Part shown: piece after piece, positions 1-3,780 of the stretch
Position numbering within the stretch: position 1 is the stretch's first letter
Layout of the letters: each line of letters starts with the position of its first letter
Source: JBAWYM01 sp037143575
Lineage (GTDB): Bacteria > Patescibacteriota > Gracilibacteria > Peribacterales > Peribacteraceae
Direction: 5' to 3'
NCBI GenBank assembly: GCA_037143575.1
Contig: JBAWYM010000068.1
Coordinates: forward strand, 1-5,623
Length of the DNA: 5,623 bases
Position numbers and translations under genes: made by a program
Notes under the pieces: model-generated
Told to the model about the DNA's origin: nothing
Databases searched by the model: none
Seen by the model: only the letters and a program-made list of their open reading frames with translations

Positions 1-2
1 CC

Positions 3-77
3 GGGAAAGGCTACCTGTACACCGGGGGAACGGTCAAGCAAGATCGACGGGTTACGAGGCGGGTTATTAGTTGTTAG
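3..77 (+). CDS. Possible 3' end of an upstream gene (fragment)
   Basis: All three forward frames are open from the left edge into the first repeat array. The frame used here gives 24 residues beginning GKGYLYTGGTVKQ and stops at TAG 75-77, inside the heptad repeats. It was preferred because its codons look more natural and the peptide is strand-like. The other two frames close at 70 and about 84. No family can be assigned from so short a tail, and the fragment may not be coding at all. Confidence 0.15.
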   Translation, partial: GKGYLYTGGTVKQDRRVTRRVISC

Positions 78-159
78 TTATTAGTTGTTAGTTTGGCTTT
101 GGTGAAGCTCAGAGCCTCGTAGTAAGAAACTAATAACTAGTAACTAATGAACTAATAAC
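63..159. repeat. Inverted tandem-heptad element, no gene in loop (site 1)
   Basis: The left arm (63-94) is four heptads alternating GTTATTA and GTTGTTA, ending in GTTT. The right arm (127-159) is AAAC followed by TAATAAC, TAGTAAC, TAATGAAC (one extra base) and TAATAAC, the reverse complement of the left unit with a few changes. The 32-base loop (95-126) holds no ORF. An outer 8-bp pair, TACGAGGC (53-60) and GCCTCGTA (114-121), also exists. The element lies just upstream of the M16 peptidase. It has the same design as the arms around the four-helix-bundle gene at 1469-1899, but with a different unit sequence and no cargo. Confidence 0.8.
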
Positions 160-204
160 TCATCCATCCTTCCCATGCATCCTCTCCCTCCCTACACTCC
201 CTCC

Positions 205-1464
205 ATGTACACCATTGATCTTCTCCCCTCCGGCCTCCCTGTCCTCACCGCTCCGGCCAGCGGCGTCGAATCTGTGACTGTTATGGTCTTCGCAGGCGCA
301 GGATCGCGCTACGAGAAGAATGAAGAGCGCGGCATCAGCCACTTCCTCGAACACATGTTCTTCAAGGGCGGCAAGAAGTACAAGAATACCAAGGAAGTGA
401 GTGCCACATTGGAAGGAGTCGGCGGCGACTTCAATGCATTTACGGGAAAAGAATACGCTGGCTACTACGTGAAAGCCGCCGCAACCCACACCGATCTCGC
501 CTGCGATGTCCTCAGCGACATGCTCCTCCACGCCACCTTCCCACAGGAGGAAATCGAGAAGGAACGCGGCGTCATTCTGGAGGAGGAACACATGTACCAG
601 GACACGCCCATGTACCGCGCGGGGTGGGATTTCGAGCAGCTCCTCTACGGCGATCATCCGCTGGGATGGGACACGATCGGAACGGAAGCGGTCATCAATT
701 CTGTGAATCAGGTGGATTTCCTTCGCCATAAGGAAGCGCTCTACACAGCCAAGAATACGGTCATCGCGTTCAGCGGAAACATCACCAGAGAGAAGGCTCT
801 CATGCTCGCAGAGAAGTACTTCGGCACGCTCAAGGGTGACAAGGACCATGCCTTCCCCGCCTTCACAACCTTTGGGAAAGACAAAGTCCTGTTGCGAACC
901 AAGAAAACGGAACAGTCACACCTCGTCATTGGTGTTCCAGGCGTGGGTGCGCTGGACAAAGATCACTTCCCGATCAAGCTCCTCAGTATCATTCTCGGAG
1001 GGAACATGAGCTCACGCATGTTCCTGAATATCCGCGAAGCGAAGGGGCTCTGCTACTACATCAGTTCCGAAATCGACAGCTACATGGATGCCGGCTCCCT
1101 CTCCACCCGCGCGGGCATCGATCAGTCCCGCCTCCACGAAGCGATCTCCCTGATCATCCACGAGTACGATGCGATTGCGAAGGATGCCGTCACTGACGAA
1201 GAAATGGTCCGCGCGAAAGAGTATCTGAAGGGCCGCATCACGCTCTCCATGGAAGATACCGAGGAACGCGCACACTTCTACGGCAAGCAGCAGCTCCTCT
1301 ACCCCGAGGTCCGGGATCTACCAGAGTACTTCACGAAGATCGACGGCGTGACGAAGGCGCAGGTGAATGCCCTGGCCAAGCGATTACTGACGCACGAGCA
1401 GCTCAGACTGGTGGTGATAGGACAGGAAGAGAGCCAGAGCAAACTTGAGGAGTTGATTAAATAA
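205..1464 (+). CDS. M16B family zinc metallopeptidase (processing-peptidase/pitrilysin-like)
   Basis: This is a zinc-dependent endopeptidase of the M16B subfamily (mitochondrial processing peptidase beta, Bacillus YmxG type), which degrades peptides inside a clamshell chamber. In the 419-residue protein the inverted zinc motif HFLEH gives H46, E49 and H50. The third ligand is a Glu in ERGVILEEEHMYQDTP, probably E127. The second domain has NMSSRMFLNIREAKGLCYYI, the usual R/Y substrate-binding region. Length fits a single M16B subunit, which normally works as a dimer. No signal peptide is visible, so it is probably cytoplasmic. I chose Met 205 because MYTIDLLPSGLPVL is where family proteins begin. 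An in-frame ATG at 175 would add ten residues (MHPLPPYTPS) translated from a pyrimidine-rich stretch. Neither start has a Shine-Dalgarno sequence. The gene starts after repeat site 1, and its stop lies four bases before the next repeat array. Confidence 0.95.
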   Translation: MYTIDLLPSGLPVLTAPASGVESVTVMVFAGAGSRYEKNEERGISHFLEHMFFKGGKKYKNTKEVSATLEGVGGDFNAFTGKEYAGYYVKAAATHTDLACDVLSDMLLHATFPQEEIEKERGVILEEEHMYQDTPMYRAGWDFEQLLYGDHPLGWDTIGTEAVINSVNQVDFLRHKEALYTAKNTVIAFSGNITREKALMLAEKYFGTLKGDKDHAFPAFTTFGKDKVLLRTKKTEQSHLVIGVPGVGALDKDHFPIKLLSIILGGNMSSRMFLNIREAKGLCYYISSEIDSYMDAGSLSTRAGIDQSRLHEAISLIIHEYDAIAKDAVTDEEMVRAKEYLKGRITLSMEDTEERAHFYGKQQLLYPEVRDLPEYFTKIDGVTKAQVNALAKRLLTHEQLRLVVIGQEESQSKLEELIK

Positions 1465-1493
1465 TTGAGAATGTAGAATGTAGAATGTAGAAT
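1465..1493 (+). promoter_or_regulatory. Sigma70-like promoter formed with the left heptad array
   Basis: TTGAGA (1465-1470, five of six to TTGACA) and TAGAAT (1488-1493, five of six to TATAAT) are separated by exactly 17 bases. The -10 is part of the repeat itself, since GAATGTAGAATG always contains TAGAAT. The expected start of transcription, about 1500, is only a few bases before the ATG at 1503, giving an almost leaderless message. A perfect TATAAT (1499-1504) overlaps the ATG but is too close to serve this start. Confidence 0.45.
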
Positions 1494-1494
1494 G
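1469..1494. repeat. Left GAATGTA tandem array (site 2, left arm)
   Basis: Three perfect GAATGTA heptads (1469-1475, 1476-1482, 1483-1489) are followed by a partial GAATG. There is no C in the array. It starts four bases after the peptidase stop codon and ends eight bases before the four-helix-bundle ATG. Confidence 0.95.
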
Positions 1495-1502
1495 AAAATA
1501 TA

Positions 1503-1868
1503 ATGAAGCAAGAACGTGAGAATCCCGTGCGTGATAAAAGTTACTTGTTCGCTCTGCGAATTGTAAAAGTCTATCAGTATTTATCCGAAAAAAAGTATGA
1601 GCGAGTTCTGAGCAAGCAGCTCTTACGTTCCGGTACCAGCATTGGAGCAAATGTACGTGAAGGAATAAACGCTCAAAGTAAAAAAGAATTTATCGCAAAA
1701 CTGAACATTGCGCTGAAAGAAGCACATGAATCGGATTATTGGATTTGTCTCCTCCGAGACGGAAAATATCTGACAACCGAAGAATCCTCCTCGCTCCTCA
1801 AAGACTGTGAAGAACTCATTCGTTTACTTACCTCAATCATTAAAACCAGCAGAATAAACCTACCGTAA
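1503..1868 (+). CDS. Four-helix-bundle protein, S23/IVP family (23S rRNA intervening-sequence protein type)
   Basis: The 121-residue product is a full-length member of the small four-helix-bundle family first known from ORFs in 23S rRNA intervening sequences. The same fold is used by the Avd accessory protein of diversity-generating retroelements. Diagnostic blocks are SKQLLRSGTSIGANVREG (37-54) and KLNIALKEAHESDYW (66-80), with a C-terminal CEELIRLLTSIIKTS. Predicted helices are roughly 10-30, 33-57, 59-86 and 93-117. The protein is rich in Lys and Arg and likely oligomeric; members are thought to bind nucleic acid, but no reaction is established. It is not inside an rRNA gene, and no reverse transcriptase is present, so neither classic context applies. 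GC is about 40%, well below its neighbours. ATG 1503 is used because NPVRDKSYLFALRIVKVYQYL is the usual N-terminal block. There is no Shine-Dalgarno sequence. Confidence 0.95.
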   Translation: MKQERENPVRDKSYLFALRIVKVYQYLSEKKYERVLSKQLLRSGTSIGANVREGINAQSKKEFIAKLNIALKEAHESDYWICLLRDGKYLTTEESSSLLKDCEELIRLLTSIIKTSRINLP

Positions 1869-1899
1869 TTCTACATTTTACATTCTCCATTCTACATTC
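1868..1899. repeat. Right TACATTC tandem array (site 2, right arm)
   Basis: Read on the + strand the units are ATTC, then TACATTT (1872-1878), TACATTC (1879-1885), TCCATTC (1886-1892) and TACATTC (1893-1899). On the - strand this is GAATGTA with single changes, so it is the inverted partner of 1469-1494. It overlaps the last base of the four-helix-bundle stop codon and ends two bases before the ndk ATG. It therefore replaces any ribosome binding site for ndk. Confidence 0.93.
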
Positions 1900-1901
1900 C
1901 T

Positions 1902-2318
1902 ATGCGTACTCTTATTCTCCTCAAACCGGATTCCATAAAGAAACGCCTCATCGGCACCGTCATCGGTCGCTTCGAGAAAGCCGGATTCACCCTGCGCGGC
2001 TGCAAGATGATCAAGCCCTCGAAAGATCTCCTCCGCGAGCACTATGCGCACATCGCCACCAAGCCTTTCTACCCGGAAGTGGAAGCCTTCATGAGTTCTG
2101 CGCCCGTGCTGGCCATGGTCCTGGAGGGTGAGGATGTGGTCGCCAAGGTCCGTGAGATGCTCGGTGTCACGGATAGTCGCAAAGCCGACCCCGGAACCAT
2201 CCGCGCGGAATTCGGCGTGGATCAGATGGTGAATGTCGCCCATGCGTCCGACGGAGCAGAGGCTGCGGAGGTGGAAGTGAAGAGGTTCTTCAGGGATGAA
2301 GAGGTGTTCGCCTACTGA
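1902..2318 (+). CDS. ndk: Nucleoside diphosphate kinase
   Basis: Ndk transfers the gamma phosphate of a nucleoside triphosphate to a nucleoside diphosphate through a phospho-histidine intermediate, balancing NTP and dNTP pools in the cytoplasm. The 138-residue product has the usual length. It shows the N-terminal LILLKPD with the conserved Lys, KPFYPEV near residues 54-60, and DPGTIRAEFG (96-105). The active-site segment NVAHASDG (111-118) carries the catalytic His at 114. The common form of this segment ends SDS or SDG-like, so the Gly is a mild variant, not a loss. The ATG is preceded by the right heptad array with no Shine-Dalgarno sequence. The message is probably read from upstream together with the four-helix-bundle gene, or from a start very close to the ATG. 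A terminator follows at 2377. Confidence 0.97.
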   Translation: MRTLILLKPDSIKKRLIGTVIGRFEKAGFTLRGCKMIKPSKDLLREHYAHIATKPFYPEVEAFMSSAPVLAMVLEGEDVVAKVREMLGVTDSRKADPGTIRAEFGVDQMVNVAHASDGAEAAEVEVKRFFRDEEVFAY

Positions 2319-2376
2319 TCTCTTGGACAGTGCGTACGAGGATTATGGGATAACTCCATATATGAAGCGCAATCAA

Positions 2377-2399
2377 AAAGCCCGGCATGACCGGGCTTT
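2377..2399. terminator. Bidirectional intrinsic terminator between ndk and rlmH
   Basis: A perfect 9-bp stem, AAAGCCCGG (2377-2385) and CCGGGCTTT (2391-2399), encloses the loop CATGA. On the + strand it is followed by TTTC and ends ndk. On the - strand the tail is TTTTTGATT, the stronger U-tract, serving rlmH. It lies about 58 bases after the ndk stop and between two convergent genes, which is the expected place for a shared terminator. Confidence 0.9.
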
Positions 2400-2450
2400 C
2401 TATGTTCTGGTAACTCATATTTGAATGGATGAGGGGGAACTGAGGTTGGA

Positions 2451-2535
2451 GAGGCTCTAAGGGTTGTAAAGGTTTTAAAAGTTCTAAAGATCGGTTGCAT
2501 CAAACCCTTACAACCCTTACAACTTTCCGAGCCTC
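2451..2535. repeat. Inverted tandem-nonamer element, no gene in loop (site 3)
   Basis: The left array has 9-base units AAGGGTTGT (2459-2467), AAAGGTTTT (2468-2476) and AAAAGTTCT (2477-2485), then AAAG. The right array (2502-2527) is the complement, AAACCCTT, ACAACCCTT, ACAACTTTC. Bases 2459-2475 pair with 2502-2518 at 16 of 17 positions. A further outer pair, GAGGCTC (2451-2457) and GAGCCTC (2529-2535), frames the element, and its right end overlaps the TGA stop of rlmH. The loop is short and has no ORF. The plan matches sites 1 and 2, with a 9-base in place of a 7-base unit. Confidence 0.8.
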
Positions 2536-2977
2536 AATGATGGTATCCACTTCCCCTCGCAATCTCCTGTGCCCGATACAGCTGTTCCAGGAAGAGTAAT
2601 TTGCAGAGCTCATGCGGAAAGGTCATGCGACTTAAGGAGAAAACAAGGTGTGCCTTGGCGATGACACGTTCGTCCGCACCGTACGCGCCGCAGATGACGA
2701 AGGAGATGGGGGATCCGATGTCGCGCTTCTTTCCAATCCATGCGGCGAGTTCTTCCGACGAGTGCTCTTTTCCTGTGTGTGACAGAACGACGATCGTTCC
2801 CTCCGCTTTCTCCAGCGCTTTCAGGATTCGGTCATTTTCTTCTTCCTTCGTTCCGGGGCTCAGGATGCGTTCCGTGAAATCACACTGCTTCTTCAATCTC
2901 TCTGTGTAGAGATCGCATCCTTCCGCGAAGCACGTCGTTTTCACTTTGCCGACAGAGAGAAGAGTGATGCGGTGCAT
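2534..2977 (-). CDS. rlmH: 23S rRNA (pseudouridine-1915 N3)-methyltransferase RlmH
   Basis: RlmH is a SPOUT-class (trefoil-knot) enzyme. It uses S-adenosylmethionine to methylate N3 of pseudouridine 1915 in helix 69 of 23S rRNA on the assembled 70S ribosome, and acts as a homodimer. The 147-residue product starts MHRITLLSVGKVK, the standard N-terminal strand. It has the glycine loop FVICGAYG (93-100) and the long C-terminal signature FSLSRMTFPHELCKLLFLEQ followed by LYRAQEIARGSGYHH; the YH ending is typical. The loop reads CGAYG where many members have GGADG or GGAYG. I chose ATG 2977 over an in-frame GTG at 2995 because the family starts here. It is convergent with ndk, and its stop codon overlaps repeat site 3. 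No Shine-Dalgarno sequence is visible. Confidence 0.95.
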   Translation of the reverse strand: MHRITLLSVGKVKTTCFAEGCDLYTERLKKQCDFTERILSPGTKEEENDRILKALEKAEGTIVVLSHTGKEHSSEELAAWIGKKRDIGSPISFVICGAYGADERVIAKAHLVFSLSRMTFPHELCKLLFLEQLYRAQEIARGSGYHH

Positions 2978-2990
2978 ACGGAGGTTTGAT

Positions 2991-3017
2991 CCCACTTCGC
3001 TCTTCGAGCTACGCGGG
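2991..3017. repeat. Short palindromic hairpin upstream of rlmH
   Basis: CCC (2991-2993) and GGG (3015-3017) flank a small stem GCTC-TTC-GAGC (2999-3009), followed by GGGACAGG. It resembles the CTTCG...GGACAGG intergenic palindromes common in many bacterial genomes and the copy at 3611-3633. It lies in the 171-base divergent gap between rlmH and the membrane gene. Function is unknown, and it would fall in the rlmH leader if transcription starts upstream. Confidence 0.25.
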
Positions 3018-3133
3018 ACAGGAAGGTTTGGAAGAGGTTATAAACGCCTGAAAGGTGAATTGTATGGAGGATTGTTGCGAAAGTATCAATGCTTCATAGA
3101 TTCCATCAGACTTTCTTCCCTATTGTACTTCGA

Positions 3134-3142
3134 TGGTAGAAT
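3134..3142 (+). promoter_or_regulatory. Extended -10 promoter giving a leaderless message
   Basis: TGGTAGAAT is a TGn-extended -10 with five of six matches to TATAAT. The hexamer ends six bases before the ATG at 3149, so transcription would begin at or within a base of the start codon. No good -35 lies 16-18 bases upstream (TCTTCC region), which fits an extended -10 promoter. A weaker alternative is TTGCGA (3075-3080) with TAGATT (3097-3102), which would give a leader of about 40 bases. Confidence 0.45.
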
Positions 3143-3148
3143 AGCGCC

Positions 3149-3472
3149 ATGACGTACCGACATTCCTTCGCTCTGATTCAGATCGTTCTCCTTCTTCTTC
3201 TTTCCGCCAGTTACATTTTCTTCTCGGCGTGGATCGGCGTGGCGCTTCTCTGGGAGATGCTGATGAACCTCACCGTCCAGATGTTGCTCCGCGATCCCAT
3301 GCAGATGCTCTTCGTCATCGTTGTCGCTGTGCTTTCCCTAGGTGCTGTCCTTTCCGCTCCGATCGCGTGGGCGCTCTACTCCAACCGGAAACCTTGGAGC
3401 GCGATTGCCTTTGGATTTCTCGCGCAAGTGCCGATGTTGTTTACCGTGGGGTATATCGGGTTCATCAAGTGA
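3149..3472 (+). CDS. Small three-helix integral membrane protein, unknown function
   Basis: I do not recognise the family. The 107-residue product is strongly hydrophobic with three likely membrane helices: about 8-35 (LIQIVLLLLLSASYIFFSAW onward), 52-77 (MLFVIVVAVLSLGAVLSAPI onward) and 83-105 (WSAIAFGFLAQVPMLFTVGY onward). Short charged connectors lie between them, RDP near 48-50 and NRKP near 79-82. The positive N-terminus (TYRH) and the Arg-Lys loop suggest both lie on the cytoplasmic side. No catalytic motif is seen. ATG 3149 sits directly after an extended -10 element and has no Shine-Dalgarno sequence. The gene stands alone, divergent from rlmH and convergent with rlmD. A hairpin begins 20 bases after its TGA stop. 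Confidence 0.78.
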   Translation: MTYRHSFALIQIVLLLLLSASYIFFSAWIGVALLWEMLMNLTVQMLLRDPMQMLFVIVVAVLSLGAVLSAPIAWALYSNRKPWSAIAFGFLAQVPMLFTVGYIGFIK

Positions 3473-3491
3473 TATCGAAAAAATATTTAGA

Positions 3492-3508
3492 GCAGGATTC
3501 GTTCCTGC
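3492..3508 (+). terminator. Hairpin after the membrane-protein gene; possible non-canonical terminator
   Basis: GCAGGA-TTCGT-TCCTGC is a 6-bp stem with a 5-base loop, 19 bases after the TGA stop. It is preceded by AGA and followed by GGAG, and there is no U-tract. In the sense of its own upstream gene it matches the hairpin behind rlmD (GCAGGTCTTCGACCTGC). A role in transcript ending or 3'-end protection is inferred from position. Confidence 0.4.
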
Positions 3509-3530
3509 GGAGAACATCAAGAACATTCCC

Positions 3531-3573
3531 GTAGCACCCGACCTCTTTCAAAAATCCCAGTAGCACCCGACCT
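3531..3573 (+). repeat. Direct repeat GTAGCACCCGACCT, two copies plus a partial third
   Basis: Perfect 14-base copies lie at 3531-3544 and 3560-3573, in similar surroundings (TCCC before, pyrimidines after). A shortened copy, AGCACCCGA, lies at 3690-3698. The spacing and number are too few for a CRISPR array. Function is unknown. Confidence 0.7.
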
Positions 3574-3611
3574 TCCTCAATATTTTCCACCATTAGCAGA
3601 GCAGGTCGCCT

Positions 3612-3633
3612 GTCCTGAGTGGAGTCGAAGGAT
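3612..3633. repeat. Widespread-type intergenic palindrome (CTTCGACT...AGGACA)
   Basis: The core TCCTGAGTGGAGTCGAAGGA has TCCT/AGGA ends. It closely resembles the CCTTCGACT...CTCAGGACAGG repeats found between genes in many unrelated bacterial genomes. This is recognition from memory, not a search. Function is unknown. Confidence 0.5.
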
Positions 3634-3752
3634 TGACCCGCGGTCTATACCAGAGGCCCATTTGTTAACACGCTTCGCTTCTTGCTGTCAGCACCCGAGT
3701 CCGGCGTCGAAATGATGAAGACCATTTTCGAACAGGCTTCCTGGTGCAGTCC

Positions 3753-3769
3753 GCAGGTCGAAGACCTGC
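3753..3769 (-). terminator. Hairpin after rlmD; possible non-canonical terminator
   Basis: On the rlmD strand this reads GCAGGTC-TTC-GACCTGC, a perfect 7-bp stem with a 3-base loop, 11 bases after the TAA stop. No U-tract follows (GGACTGC). It has the same AGA...GGA surround, length and sense as the hairpin behind the convergent membrane gene. The sixth pair is T-A here and A-T there. Confidence 0.45.
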
Positions 3770-3780
3770 TCTGCTCATAA

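Larger units (their letters stand above)
1469..1899 (+). mobile_element. Candidate mobile unit: four-helix-bundle ORF between inverted GAATGTA heptad arrays
   Basis: A 431-bp unit is bounded by inverted arrays of one heptad: GAATGTA on the left (1469-1494) and its complement TACATTC on the right (1868-1899). The only content is the S23-type ORF: its ATG is eight bases after the left array and its stop codon touches the right array. By hand count 1501-1860 is about 40% GC, against 63% and 67% in sampled 60-base lines of the peptidase and ndk. The unit fits between two housekeeping-type genes with four bases to the peptidase stop and two to the ndk ATG. No transposase, reverse transcriptase or clear target-site duplication is visible. 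Mobility is therefore an inference from boundaries, composition and the empty look-alike elements nearby. Confidence 0.5.
3595..3775. repeat. 13-bp perfect inverted repeat
   Basis: AGCAGAGCAGGTC (3595-3607) is the exact reverse complement of GACCTGCTCTGCT (3763-3775). The right copy overlaps the 3' half of the hairpin behind rlmD, so the left copy looks like half of that hairpin unit inserted in the opposite orientation. Confidence 0.6.
3473..3780. other. Repeat-filled intergenic region between convergent genes
   Basis: These 308 bases contain no ORF, tRNA or rRNA I can support. They hold related hairpins near each gene end (3492-3508 and 3753-3769), two copies of GTAGCACCCGACCT 29 bases apart with a partial third, a widespread-type TCCTGAG...AAGGA palindrome (3611-3633), and a 13-bp inverted pair (3595-3607 with 3763-3775). 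No classic U-tract terminator is present for either flanking gene. Confidence 0.7.

Noticed and set aside
63..159. CRISPR-like array
   Set aside because: Units are 7 bases with no spacers and the two arrays are inverted; no cas genes are present.
160..849. Long open frame antisense to the M16 peptidase
   Set aside because: It lies wholly opposite a gene with clear zinc-site motifs and has no recognisable domain or start signal; it is a GC-driven shadow.
1503..1868. Diversity-generating retroelement Avd
   Set aside because: The fold family matches, but no reverse transcriptase, template repeat or variable repeat is in the window.
1469..1899. 23S rRNA intervening sequence
   Set aside because: The flanks are protein genes (M16 peptidase and ndk), not rRNA helices.
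3037..3042. TATAAC as a -10 for rlmH on the minus strand
   Set aside because: No acceptable -35 lies 16-18 bases upstream and the leader would be about 60 bases; too weak to list as a feature.
2316..3472. TGA recoded as glycine (Gracilibacteria-type code)
   Set aside because: TGA falls exactly at the family C-termini of Ndk and RlmH (after YHH) and at the end of the membrane gene, so it acts as stop.
3473..3780. tRNA or small structured RNA gene
   Set aside because: No T-loop consensus or cloverleaf could be laid out; the structure present is explained by the hairpin repeats.
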